Shown piece by piece: positions 7,262 through 14,161 of a stretch of DNA of 19,313 nucleotides. The DNA is taken from the NCBI GenBank assembly GCA_964526565.1, contig CAZGMC010000080.1, positions 1-19,313 on the forward strand, written 5' to 3'. This DNA comes from CAZGMC01 sp964526565 (GTDB taxonomy: Bacteria; Pseudomonadota; Alphaproteobacteria; DSM-16000; Inquilinaceae). The first letter of the stretch is position 1. Every line of letters begins with the position of its first letter. The notes under the pieces were generated by a model. The model was given only the letters and a program-made list of their open reading frames with translations. It was not told the origin of the DNA and did not search any database. Made by a program: the position numbers and the translations under genes.

Positions 7262-7795
7262 TCAGTCCGCCGCCGCCGGCCCCGCTTGCGCCGTCGGCCC
7301 CGCTTTCGCCGTCGGCCCCGCTTTCGCCGTCGGACTGAGGCCGAGCCGGTCGAGCTCGGCGACGGTCAGCGCGACCAGGGTGTCGACCGTGCCGGCCACC
7401 GTCGGCGTCAGCTCAAGGCCGCCGTCCAGGTCCTCCGGCACCACGCCGATCAGGGTCAGGCCGCCGGGGCTCTCACCCATCAATTGCAGTGCCGCCAGCA
7501 GCTCCGACAGGCCGAGCTGGTGCGGCGAGATGCGGGTGCGAAAGAACGCCGGCACCTGGTCGCCGCACAACTGCACCACCGTGCCCGGCGGCCCGGCGGC
7601 GTGGACCGCGTCGACCACCACCACATGACCGCGGCCGGCCAGCAGATCCAGCATGTCCATGCCGGCAGTGCCGCCGTCGATCACGGTCACCTGCGGCGGC
7701 AGGTCATAGCGGGCGGCCAGCCGCTCGACGGCGCGCACGCCGACACCCTCGTCGCCGAGCAGGATGTTGCCGAGGCCGAGCACGACCACGTCCAT
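7262..7795 (-). CDS. hybD: Hydrogenase maturation endopeptidase (HybD/HyaD/HupD family)
   Basis: This nickel-dependent endopeptidase cuts the C-terminal extension from the [NiFe] large subunit after nickel insertion, which closes the active site. The 177-residue product starts MDVVVLGLGNILLGDEGVGV. The nickel-sensing residues correspond to Glu16, Asp62 (VVDAVHA) and His92 (ISPHQLG), matching the E. coli HybD triad. The normal fold ends near residue 155; the remaining tail is a repeated AGPTAK hexad encoded by three 18-bp units, not expected to be functional. It starts 51 bases after the large subunit gene whose product it should process; that product keeps a 15-residue extension. Confidence 0.95.
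   Translation of the reverse strand: MDVVVLGLGNILLGDEGVGVRAVERLAARYDLPPQVTVIDGGTAGMDMLDLLAGRGHVVVVDAVHAAGPPGTVVQLCGDQVPAFFRTRISPHQLGLSELLAALQLMGESPGGLTLIGVVPEDLDGGLELTPTVAGTVDTLVALTVAELDRLGLSPTAKAGPTAKAGPTAQAGPAAAD
7278..7331. repeat. 18-bp tandem repeat, three units, at the hybD 3' end
   Basis: Three 18-bp units of ggccccgctttcgccgtc (the first with one change) encode Lys/Gln-Ala-Gly-Pro-Thr-Ala hexads that extend the C terminus of the endopeptidase. The unit keeps the frame. The stop codon follows within 15 bases. Confidence 0.92.
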
Positions 7796-7846
7796 GACGG
7801 TGCCTCGCCTGCCGGGGAGTCGCCCCGTGCCGCTGCGGCCGTGCCG

Positions 7847-9550
7847 CTACAGCGCCTTGACCTGGACCAGCTCGCGCCGCTCGGTGTCGGCCATGTGGAT
7901 GGCGCAGGCCAGGCACGGATCGAACGAGTGCACGGTGCGGATCACCTCCAGCGGCCGTTGCGGGTCGGCGACCGGGTTGTCCAGCAGCGATGCCTCGTAC
8001 GGGCCGATCACGTCGCCCTCGTCGCGCGGGCCGGCGTTCCAGGTGGTCGGCACGACGCACTGGTAGTTGACGATGCGGCCGTCGCGGATCACCACCCAGT
8101 GGGACAGCACGCCGCGCGGCGCCTCATGGTAGCCGAAGCCGCGCACCTCGTCGCGCGGGAACACCGGCCGGTTGAACGTGGTCGTGTCGCCGCTGCCGAT
8201 GTTCTCCATCAGCCGCGTCCACTGGTCGCCCAGCGCCTCGTAGAGGACAGCGCAGCGCACGGCACGGGCGGCGTGGCGGCCGATGGTCGAGTGCAGCGCC
8301 GCAATCGGCAGCGGCCCGTCCAGCCCGGCCAGCTCGCCCACCTTGGCCAGCGCCAGGTTGGCGTAGCGCACCGTCGGCTCGTGGCCGGCGGCGTACATGG
8401 CCAGCACGTTGGCCAGCGGCCCGACCTGGGCGCGCCGATCGTAAAAGGTCGGCGCCTTGACCCAGGAGTACTTGCCGTCGTCCTCGAAGGCGGTGTGCTG
8501 CGGTTCGGTGCGGCCGTCATAGGGGTGCAGGGCGCCGCCGCTGTTGTCGTACCAGGAATGCTTGGCGCTCTCCTTGACACCGTCGCGGAAGTACTCGTCC
8601 TGATAGCTGGTGATCGGCCGGAAGGTCGCCACGTCGCCGTCGGCGATGAAGCCGCCGGGCAGCGCGAACCCGGTGCCGCGGGTGTCGAGCGGCAGGTCGG
8701 GCACCGACAGGTAGTTGGTGACGCCGGCGCCGTAGCCGGTCCAGTCGGCGTACAGGGCGCCGATGGCGGCCACGTCGGTCAGGTAGACCTGGGTGACGAA
8801 GGCGCCCAGCTCGTCGATCAGGGTGCGGATCTTCATCAGCCGTTCAAGCGTCAGGGTCGACTGGCTGTCGAAGTTGATCGGGTTGGCGACACCGCCCACC
8901 GCCAGGTTCTGGATGTGCGGCGTCTTCGATCCCAGCACGGCGACGATCTGGTTGGCGCGGCGCTGGTAGTCGAGCGCCTGGAGGTAGTGCGCCGCGGCCA
9001 TCAGGTTGACCTCCGGCTCCAGGATCATCGCCGGGTGGCCCCAATAGCCGCTGCCGAAGATGCCGAGCTGGCCGCTGTCGACGAAGGTGCGCAGCCGCTC
9101 CTGGACCTGGGTGAAGGCCTGGACGCTGTTGCCCGGCCAGTCCGACAGGGTCTGGGCCAGCGCCGCCGCGCGCCGCGGGTCGGCCTGCAGCGCCGAGACG
9201 ATGTCGACCCAGTCGAGCGCCGACAGGTGGTAGAAGTGAACGATGTGGTCGTGCACGCTGTGGGCGGCGACGATCATGTTGCGGATGTACTGCGCGTTGA
9301 GCGGCACCTCCATGTCCAGCGCGTTCTCCACCGCCCGCACCGAGGCGATGGCGTGGACCGTGGTGCAGACGCCGCAGATGCGCTGGGTGAACAGCCAGGC
9401 ATCGCGGGCGTCGCGGCCCTGCAGGATCAGCTCGATGCCGCGCCACATCTGGCCGGAGGCCCAGGCATTGGTGACCCGGCCCTCGTCGACCTCGCAGTCG
9501 ATCCGCAGGTGGCCCTCGATCCGGGTGATGGGGTCGATGCTGATGCGCAT
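7847..9550 (-). CDS. hybC: [NiFe] hydrogenase large subunit, Hyb (group 1c) type
   Basis: This subunit carries the Ni-Fe(CN)2CO centre that splits H2. The 567-residue product follows E. coli HybC nearly end to end, beginning DPITRIEGHLRIDCE. The first nickel motif is RICGVC with Cys59 and Cys62 and nearby His66; the second is SFDPCLACAIH with Cys546 and Cys549. The endopeptidase should cut after His552, releasing a 15-residue tail that starts MADT. Typical HybC segments such as HDHIVHFYHLSALDWVD, GQLGIFGSGYWGHPAM and KTPHIQNLAVGGVANPIN are intact. Start at 9550 with GAGGA upstream; 27 bases separate it from the hybB-like gene. It is folded in the cytoplasm and exported with the small subunit, whose Tat signal serves both. 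Substrate direction is probably H2 uptake to quinone. Confidence 0.98.
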   Translation of the reverse strand: MRISIDPITRIEGHLRIDCEVDEGRVTNAWASGQMWRGIELILQGRDARDAWLFTQRICGVCTTVHAIASVRAVENALDMEVPLNAQYIRNMIVAAHSVHDHIVHFYHLSALDWVDIVSALQADPRRAAALAQTLSDWPGNSVQAFTQVQERLRTFVDSGQLGIFGSGYWGHPAMILEPEVNLMAAAHYLQALDYQRRANQIVAVLGSKTPHIQNLAVGGVANPINFDSQSTLTLERLMKIRTLIDELGAFVTQVYLTDVAAIGALYADWTGYGAGVTNYLSVPDLPLDTRGTGFALPGGFIADGDVATFRPITSYQDEYFRDGVKESAKHSWYDNSGGALHPYDGRTEPQHTAFEDDGKYSWVKAPTFYDRRAQVGPLANVLAMYAAGHEPTVRYANLALAKVGELAGLDGPLPIAALHSTIGRHAARAVRCAVLYEALGDQWTRLMENIGSGDTTTFNRPVFPRDEVRGFGYHEAPRGVLSHWVVIRDGRIVNYQCVVPTTWNAGPRDEGDVIGPYEASLLDNPVADPQRPLEVIRTVHSFDPCLACAIHMADTERRELVQVKAL

Positions 9551-9577
9551 GGGGTATCCTCGGGATGGGGCGGCGCG

Positions 9578-10834
9578 TCAGGCCGACCTGGCGGCAGCGG
9601 GGGCAGGGGCGGGGTCCGGTCCGGGTGAGGGCGCCGGAGTGGGCGTCGCGGCCGGGGTGGCGCCCCGGTTGGCGGCGTGTTCCTCGCGGCGGGCCTCGTC
9701 GGGCGTGTGCAGTACCGGCAGCAGCTTGACGAACAGCAGGTACAGCATGATCTCGAGCGAGAAGATGCCGAGCGTGACGATGATCTCGCCCACCGACGGG
9801 AAGTATTGCCAGCCGTCGCCGGGCTGGTAGCCGATCAGGTAGCAGTTGATCCGGTACAGCGTGCCCGACAGCAGCATCATGGCGGCGCCGACGAACATGC
9901 GGTGCGGCATGGTCCGGTTGCGCGGCGGCAGGATCAGCGCCAGGGCGACCAGGGCGGTGCCGATCTCCAGCCAGAACGCGATCGCCGCCGTGCCCGGCTG
10001 GAAGGCATGGCCCAGCACGCCGCGATGGATCAGGTCGGCGCCGCGGATGACCAGATAGCCCAGCAGCAGCCAGGCCATGATCTGCGTCAGCCTGCCCAGG
10101 ATGGCCCGTTCCAGCGGCCGGCGGAACCCGACCGACGACAGCACCGCCTCGAACACGACGATGGCGAAGCCCATGAACAGGGCCGACACGACGAACAGCA
10201 GCGGCAGCAGCTGGGTCTGCCACAGCGGGTTCAACTGGTAGCCGAGCACGACCAGGATGGTGCCCATCGACGACTGGTGCATGGTCGGCAGCAGCACGCC
10301 GAAGGCGACGAATACGAACAGCAGCCGGTTGAGCCTGCGCCGCACGTTGCGCATGCCCAGCCGCTCCAGGAACACCGGCGAGAACTCCAGCATCAGCACG
10401 GTGATGTAGGCGCCGATGCACAGCGCCGTCTCCAGCATCACCGAGTTGGGCTGGGTCAGCCACGGCAGGAACATGTTGTAGCCGTTCCAGTACCGGCCCA
10501 GGTCGATCAGCACCGCCAGCCCGGCCAAGCCGTAGCCGAACAGGCTGGCCAGGATGGCCGGCCGGACCAGCGGGTGGTACTCGCCGCGATTGAGAATGTA
10601 GACGACCAGGGCGATGGCATAGCCGGCACAGCCGAACGCCGTGCCGACCACCAGGTCGAGCGCGATCCAGATGCCCCAGGGATAGCCGTCGCTGAGGTTG
10701 GTCACGGCGCCCAGGCCGAACACGAACCGGTTGACCAGGATGACCCCGGCCAGCAGCACGATCACGCCCAGCGCCGCGAACGGGACCGTCAGGATGCGCC
10801 CGCCGAGCGGGGCGTGCTTCTGCAGCGTGGCCAT
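9578..10834 (-). CDS. hybB: NrfD/PsrC-family membrane subunit, HybB-like
   Basis: This polytopic inner-membrane protein (418 residues; E. coli HybB has 392) belongs to the NrfD/PsrC family and passes electrons from the ferredoxin subunit to the quinone pool. About ten hydrophobic segments are visible. HybB-like stretches include SDGYPWGIWIALDLVVGTAF (near residues 48-67), LEFSPVFLERLG, LLPTMHQSSMGT and a late GYQPGDGWQYFPSVGEI. The last 40 residues are a Pro/Ala-rich tail (TPAPSPGPDPAPAPAA) not present in E. coli HybB. It begins 12 bases after the hybA-like stop with GAGGGAGG six bases before the ATG, so the two are tightly coupled. Unlike common group 1d hydrogenases, no HupC-type cytochrome b is present; this subunit replaces it. 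Confidence 0.96.
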   Translation of the reverse strand: MATLQKHAPLGGRILTVPFAALGVIVLLAGVILVNRFVFGLGAVTNLSDGYPWGIWIALDLVVGTAFGCAGYAIALVVYILNRGEYHPLVRPAILASLFGYGLAGLAVLIDLGRYWNGYNMFLPWLTQPNSVMLETALCIGAYITVLMLEFSPVFLERLGMRNVRRRLNRLLFVFVAFGVLLPTMHQSSMGTILVVLGYQLNPLWQTQLLPLLFVVSALFMGFAIVVFEAVLSSVGFRRPLERAILGRLTQIMAWLLLGYLVIRGADLIHRGVLGHAFQPGTAAIAFWLEIGTALVALALILPPRNRTMPHRMFVGAAMMLLSGTLYRINCYLIGYQPGDGWQYFPSVGEIIVTLGIFSLEIMLYLLFVKLLPVLHTPDEARREEHAANRGATPAATPTPAPSPGPDPAPAPAAARSA

Positions 10835-10846
10835 GGCGGGCCTCCC

Positions 10847-11860
10847 TCAGTCCCAGTCCTCGGGCGTGTGCCGGACCGCGTTGCGGTGGGCGAAATAGAG
10901 CAGTCCGCCGAGCAGCGCCACCGGGCCGATCATGTACTTGTAGAGGGTGTGCTGGATGCCCTCGGTCATCGCCGCGTAGGAGAAGTCCGGCGCCTCCAGC
11001 GGCAGGCCCAGGTCGTCGAACGGCACGCCGGCCAGCACCCGGCACTGGGTGCCGCCCAGGATGGTCTCGCCGTAGACCTCCGGCTGGTAGACCGGGATGG
11101 TCGCGCGGTTCGGCTCGCGGTCGCCATAGAGGGTGCCGCGCGGATAGTCGTGCGGCTCGCCGGGCCGCTTGGCGAGGCGGCGCTCGGCCTCGGCCTGCAG
11201 GTCGCTGGTGCGGCCGTACAGGTTGGCGCCGGTCGGGCAGACGTCGGCGCAGGCCGGAATGTCCTGGCCGGGCACGTTGCTGCACAACTGGCACTTGGTG
11301 ACCTCGCCGAACGCCTCGTCGAACTGGAAGCGCGGCACGCCGAACGGGCACGACAGCACGCAATAGCGGCAGCCGATGCAGCGGTTGGGGTGATGGCTGA
11401 CGATACCGGTGACCGGATCCTTGGTCATCGCCGAGACCGGGCAGACCGACACGCACGAGGCATCGGTGCAGTGCATGCACTGGCGCTTGATGAAGGCGTA
11501 GCCGTCGGTCGCGCGGTCCTTCACCTCCATGGTGCCGTGCTGGTAGACCTGGATCACCGTCAGGGTGTCGCCCGACAGGTCGGTCGGCGTATCCCAGGTG
11601 CCGTCGTTCCAGCCGGCATGGCGGGCCGGCATCTCCGCTGCCATGCCGTTGACCTGCTTGCACGCGGCCTGGCAGGCGCGGCAGCCGATGCACTGGGTGG
11701 AATCATAGAGCAGGCCGACGGCATCGACCGGCATCGCATGCGGCGCGCGGACCAGGCCCTGCGCCTTGGCGGCGGGCACGGCGGCGGCCATGGCGGCCCC
11801 GGCCGCCCCGGCGGTCCCGGCGGTGAGGAACTGGCGGCGGTTGAGCGGCGTGGTCGACAT
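10847..11860 (-). CDS. hybA: Tat-exported four-[4Fe-4S] ferredoxin subunit, HybA-like
   Basis: This periplasmic electron-transfer subunit links the hydrogenase heterodimer to the membrane NrfD-type protein. The product is 337 residues (HybA of E. coli has 328) from the ATG at 11860, which has GGGGGAGGA upstream. Residues 8-15 (RRQFLTAG) start a twin-arginine signal. Four cluster motifs are visible: Cys57/60/63/67, Cys128/131/136/140, Cys161/164/167/171 and Cys190/193/204/208. A hydrophobic segment at about 307-324 probably anchors the C terminus, as in HybA. It starts 14 bases after the small-subunit stop. A longer open frame upstream of 11860 overlaps the small subunit and is not used. Confidence 0.97.
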   Translation of the reverse strand: MSTTPLNRRQFLTAGTAGAAGAAMAAAVPAAKAQGLVRAPHAMPVDAVGLLYDSTQCIGCRACQAACKQVNGMAAEMPARHAGWNDGTWDTPTDLSGDTLTVIQVYQHGTMEVKDRATDGYAFIKRQCMHCTDASCVSVCPVSAMTKDPVTGIVSHHPNRCIGCRYCVLSCPFGVPRFQFDEAFGEVTKCQLCSNVPGQDIPACADVCPTGANLYGRTSDLQAEAERRLAKRPGEPHDYPRGTLYGDREPNRATIPVYQPEVYGETILGGTQCRVLAGVPFDDLGLPLEAPDFSYAAMTEGIQHTLYKYMIGPVALLGGLLYFAHRNAVRHTPEDWD

Positions 11861-11874
11861 GGCGCGTCCTCCCC

Positions 11875-13098
11875 CTAGCGGTCGCCGGCGGGTGGCTCGC
11901 CGGGCGTGTCGCGCTGCGCTGTTTCGTCGGGCGGCGCCTCGTCGGGCGGCGGGCCGTGGCGGGCCAGCCGGCTGGCCAGCACCGCGCCGGCGCCCAAAGC
12001 CGCCCCGCCGACGCCGGCGACGATCGCCGCCGCGGCCGGCGTGATGCCGCCGCCGGACTCCTCGATGACGCGCGGGAAGGCGGTCGGCGGCGTCACCGTC
12101 TCCAGTGTCGCCAGCGAGTGCAGGGATTTGGTGAAACCGACGCCCTGTTCGGTGCAGCCGAAGCAGGGATGCCCTGTGCCGACCGGCCACGAGCCCTCGC
12201 CGGCGTCATTGAAGCCGAGCGACGGGCAGTTGGCGTAGGTCTCCGGCCCCTTGCAGCCGAGGTGGTAGAGGCACCAGCCCTGGCGGTGGCCGACGTCGCC
12301 GAACTCGCGGGCGAAGCGGCCGGCGTCGAAGTGCGGCCGGCGCTCGCAGTTCTCGTGGATCAGGCGGCCATAGGCGAAGCGCGGCCGGTTCTTCTCGTCC
12401 AGCGCCGGCAGGCTGTTGAAGGTCAGGAAATGCAGCACCGTCGACAGGAAGTTGTACGGGCTCGGCGGGCAGCCGGGGATGTTGACCACGGTGTGGCCGG
12501 GCAGCACCTCGTGCGCGGCGCGTGCCCCGGTCGGGTTGGGGCTGGCCGACGGAATGCCGCCCCACGACGAGCACGAACCGATGGCGATGATCGCCGCGGC
12601 GCCCTCTGCCGCATGGCGGACGCTGTCCAGGAAGGTCTCGCCGCCGACCATGCAGTAGATGCCGCCGTCCCTGGTGGGGATGGCGCCATCGATGACGAGC
12701 AGGTACTCGCCGCGGCGCTCCTCCATGGTCAGGCGCTTGACCGCCTCGGCCTGCTCGCCGGAACCGGCGGCCAGGGTCTCGTGGTAGTCGAGGGAGATCT
12801 GATCCAGGATCAGCGTCTCCAGCGTCGGGTGGTGGGAGCGCAGCAGCGTCTCGGTGCAGCCGGTGCACGCCTGCCCCGACAGCCAAATGACGGGCGGCCG
12901 GCCGGCCGCCGCCGCGGCGTTGGCGATGCGCACGCCAAGCGCCGGCGACAGGCCGAGCGTCGCCGCGATGCCGGTGCAGAACTTCAGAAAATCGCGCCGC
13001 TTGAGGCCGCCGAGCGCCCCGCCATGGCCGTCCAGGTCGCCCACGGCGTCCGGTTGGGCATGGATCTCCTGTTCGCGGGCTGCGCGCTCCACAGACAT
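11875..13098 (-). CDS. hybO: [NiFe] hydrogenase small subunit, HybO type
   Basis: This subunit carries the Fe-S relay from the active site. The product is 407 residues (HybO of E. coli 372). A twin-arginine signal (KRRDFLKFC, Arg34-Arg35) is followed by the hydrophobic stretch and the mature enzyme. Proximal cluster ligands are Cys78, Cys81, Cys176 and Cys210; distal His248, Cys251, Cys276 and Cys282; medial Cys291, Cys312 and Cys315. The positions that hold two extra cysteines in oxygen-tolerant enzymes are Gly80 and Gly181. Residues 353-378 form a C-terminal membrane anchor, followed by a Pro/Glu/Asp-rich tail of about 27 residues. It is the first gene of the operon; GGGGGA lies six bases before the ATG at 13098. 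FNR-like and Fur-like sites lie upstream. Confidence 0.98.
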   Translation of the reverse strand: MSVERAAREQEIHAQPDAVGDLDGHGGALGGLKRRDFLKFCTGIAATLGLSPALGVRIANAAAAAGRPPVIWLSGQACTGCTETLLRSHHPTLETLILDQISLDYHETLAAGSGEQAEAVKRLTMEERRGEYLLVIDGAIPTRDGGIYCMVGGETFLDSVRHAAEGAAAIIAIGSCSSWGGIPSASPNPTGARAAHEVLPGHTVVNIPGCPPSPYNFLSTVLHFLTFNSLPALDEKNRPRFAYGRLIHENCERRPHFDAGRFAREFGDVGHRQGWCLYHLGCKGPETYANCPSLGFNDAGEGSWPVGTGHPCFGCTEQGVGFTKSLHSLATLETVTPPTAFPRVIEESGGGITPAAAAIVAGVGGAALGAGAVLASRLARHGPPPDEAPPDETAQRDTPGEPPAGDR

Positions 13099-13199
13099 GG
13101 CATTTCCCCCGGTCCGGCCGCCGCTCGTTTTGCGTGATCGCGGGCGACCTGTTTTTCTTGCCGGTCCGCCCTGGGGCGGTTTCGGTCATGATTTTCTGG

Positions 13200-13242
13200 A
13201 AGATAAGCCATCCCTAGAATGCAGGGCAGTGATCCAAATCAA
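13200..13242 (-). promoter_or_regulatory. Candidate FNR/FixK-activated promoter of the hydrogenase operon
   Basis: On the minus strand, TTGATTTGGATCAC (13229-13242) matches the FNR consensus TTGAT-N4-ATCAA at nine of ten positions. A -10-like TATCTT (13200-13205, four of six) lies downstream at the distance that puts the box centre near -41.5 if transcription starts near 13194, the class II activator geometry. The 5' untranslated region would be about 95 bases. No good -35 hexamer is needed in such promoters and none is obvious. Activity is inferred. Confidence 0.6.
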
Positions 13243-13283
13243 TAGTGACTGCACCTTTCCAAAGTTATCCGTCACAATTGACT

Positions 13284-13302
13284 GAAAATGAAAATGATTA
13301 TC
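13284..13302. promoter_or_regulatory. Fur-box-like 19-mer upstream of the hydrogenase operon
   Basis: GAAAATGAAAATGATTATC matches the classical 19-bp Fur consensus GATAATGATAATCATTATC at 16 positions. It sits in a locally AT-rich stretch, about 98 bases upstream of the predicted hydrogenase start site. The neighbouring genes on both sides are on the minus strand, so the hydrogenase operon is the natural target. Confidence 0.5.
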
Positions 13303-13316
13303 AATTGCCGACAAGG

Positions 13317-13379
13317 TCACGGCAGAAGGATGCCTTGCAGGTCGGCCAGCGCCGCTTTAACGTAGCGCGGCCGGTTCAA
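13317..13379 (-). pseudogene. ParE toxin remnant (20 codons)
   Basis: A TTG overlapping the ParD stop codon (TTGA) opens a 20-codon frame containing RYVKAALADLQGIL, which resembles the first strand and helix of ParE/RelE-superfamily toxins (pattern YxLSxxAxADLxxI). It then reaches a TGA at 13317, far short of the usual 90-100 residues, and the DNA beyond is AT-rich promoter sequence. The overlap with parD is the normal parDE arrangement. The match is short, so this is an inference from position plus residual similarity. Confidence 0.45.
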
Positions 13380-13627
13380 AGGTCCTGCCCCGCTTCAAGA
13401 TCTGCAAGCCGTGCCTCAAGGGCGTGAAATACCTCCTTCTCCTCACCGAAGGTGCGGCCCTGGCTGCGGCTGTCCTCGATCGAGTCCCGGATGTCCTCGA
13501 TCCAACGGATGCGGTAGGCCTGCCGATCCTCGAGCAGGCGAGGGCCGGCACGGACGACCTCGGAGGCGTCGTTGAACCGGCCGCTTTCGACCTGCGCCTT
13601 GATAAAGGCTTCGAAGTGCTCGCCCAA
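13376..13627 (-). CDS. parD: ParD-type antitoxin, probably N-terminally shortened and without toxin
   Basis: This 83-residue product matches CC2985/ParD-type ribbon-helix-helix antitoxins: LGEHFEAFIKAQVESGRFNDASEVVRAGPRLLED (split across residues 1-34) followed by a charged helical arm. Family members usually begin with about nine further residues (MARNTSVSL-like) that form the DNA-contacting beta strand; here the frame before LGEHF has no fitting start and reads Arg-rich sequence, so the first codon is most likely the TTG at 13627, with GGAG ten bases upstream. An ATG at 13632 exists but is in another frame, which suggests a small indel. Loss of the strand would remove operator binding. The Pro29 in RAGPRLL (normally Leu) could disturb the helix. 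Downstream, only a short ParE remnant is left. It may be a decaying antitoxin. Confidence 0.7.
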   Translation of the reverse strand: MGEHFEAFIKAQVESGRFNDASEVVRAGPRLLEDRQAYRIRWIEDIRDSIEDSRSQGRTFGEEKEVFHALEARLADLEAGQDL

Positions 13628-13702
13628 GGCATGTCGGCTCCATCGCCGATCTCGTTGCCAGACAAGGTATCGTCGCGACCCGCGCGGAGCCAGCGCGCGC
13701 CA

Positions 13703-14161
13703 TCAGTCGTGCAGCGTGCTCAGGTACGCGATCAGGTCGGCGCGCGCCCGGTCGTCGGGCAGGCCGTCGAACGTCATGGCGGTGCCGGGCAGATAGCCGT
13801 GCGGATCGGCCAGGAATGCGTCGAGCTCGGCGACGGTCCAGCGGCCGCCGGCCTCGCGCAGGGCGCGCGAGTAGCCGAAGCCCTCAATGCGCGCCTTGGG
13901 GGCACCGACGACGCCCCACAGGCCGGGGCCGGCGCGATACTGGCCGGTGCGTTGCATTGCGTGGCAGACGGTGCACCCCTCGGCCACGGCGCGGCCGCGC
14001 GCGACCTGCACCGGGTCCACCGCGGCGGCAGCACCGCCGGACGACGACGATCCATCGGTGACCACGACGAAGGCGACCGCCCCGGCGGCGGCCAGTGCTG
14101 CCGCTCCCCAGAGGGCCAGGGCCGGTCGCCGGCCGAGCGCCGTTCGTCGCTGCGCCGCCAT
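13703..14161 (-). CDS. Membrane-anchored class I c-type cytochrome
   Basis: This is a 152-residue monohaem cytochrome c. One hydrophobic segment (residues about 14-35) follows an Arg-rich start and should either anchor the protein or be a Sec signal; no clear cleavage site is seen, so an anchored periplasmic domain (as in CycM-type cytochromes) is likely. The haem motif is CTVCH (Cys63, Cys66, His67), and GTAMTF supplies the distal ligand Met129, with GPGLWGVVG and YSRAL segments typical of cytochrome c2/c-550. The ATG at 14161 has GGAGGG upstream. It is on the same strand as the hydrogenase, separated from it by the parD remnant, so it could be a respiratory electron carrier unrelated to it. 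Confidence 0.93.
   Translation of the reverse strand: MAAQRRTALGRRPALALWGAAALAAAGAVAFVVVTDGSSSSGGAAAAVDPVQVARGRAVAEGCTVCHAMQRTGQYRAGPGLWGVVGAPKARIEGFGYSRALREAGGRWTVAELDAFLADPHGYLPGTAMTFDGLPDDRARADLIAYLSTLHD

Noticed and set aside
7010..9628. Long plus-strand frame (872 codons) opposite the hydrogenase large subunit and hybD
   Set aside because: Antisense shadow of conserved genes; composition rich in Arg, His, Gln and Val, with no recognisable motif.
8844..11693. Long minus-strand frame (949 codons) overlapping hybA, hybB and hybC in another phase
   Set aside because: Out-of-phase reading of conserved genes; the product is Arg/Pro/Gly-rich low-complexity sequence.
9677..11878. Long plus-strand frame (733 codons) opposite hybB and hybA
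   Set aside because: Same reason: mirrored codon bias of real genes on the other strand.
13099..13316. Sigma-54 promoter (-24/-12) for the hydrogenase, as found for rhizobial hup genes
   Set aside because: No TGGCAC-N5-TTGC-like pair was found on the minus strand; the FNR-type arrangement explains the region better.
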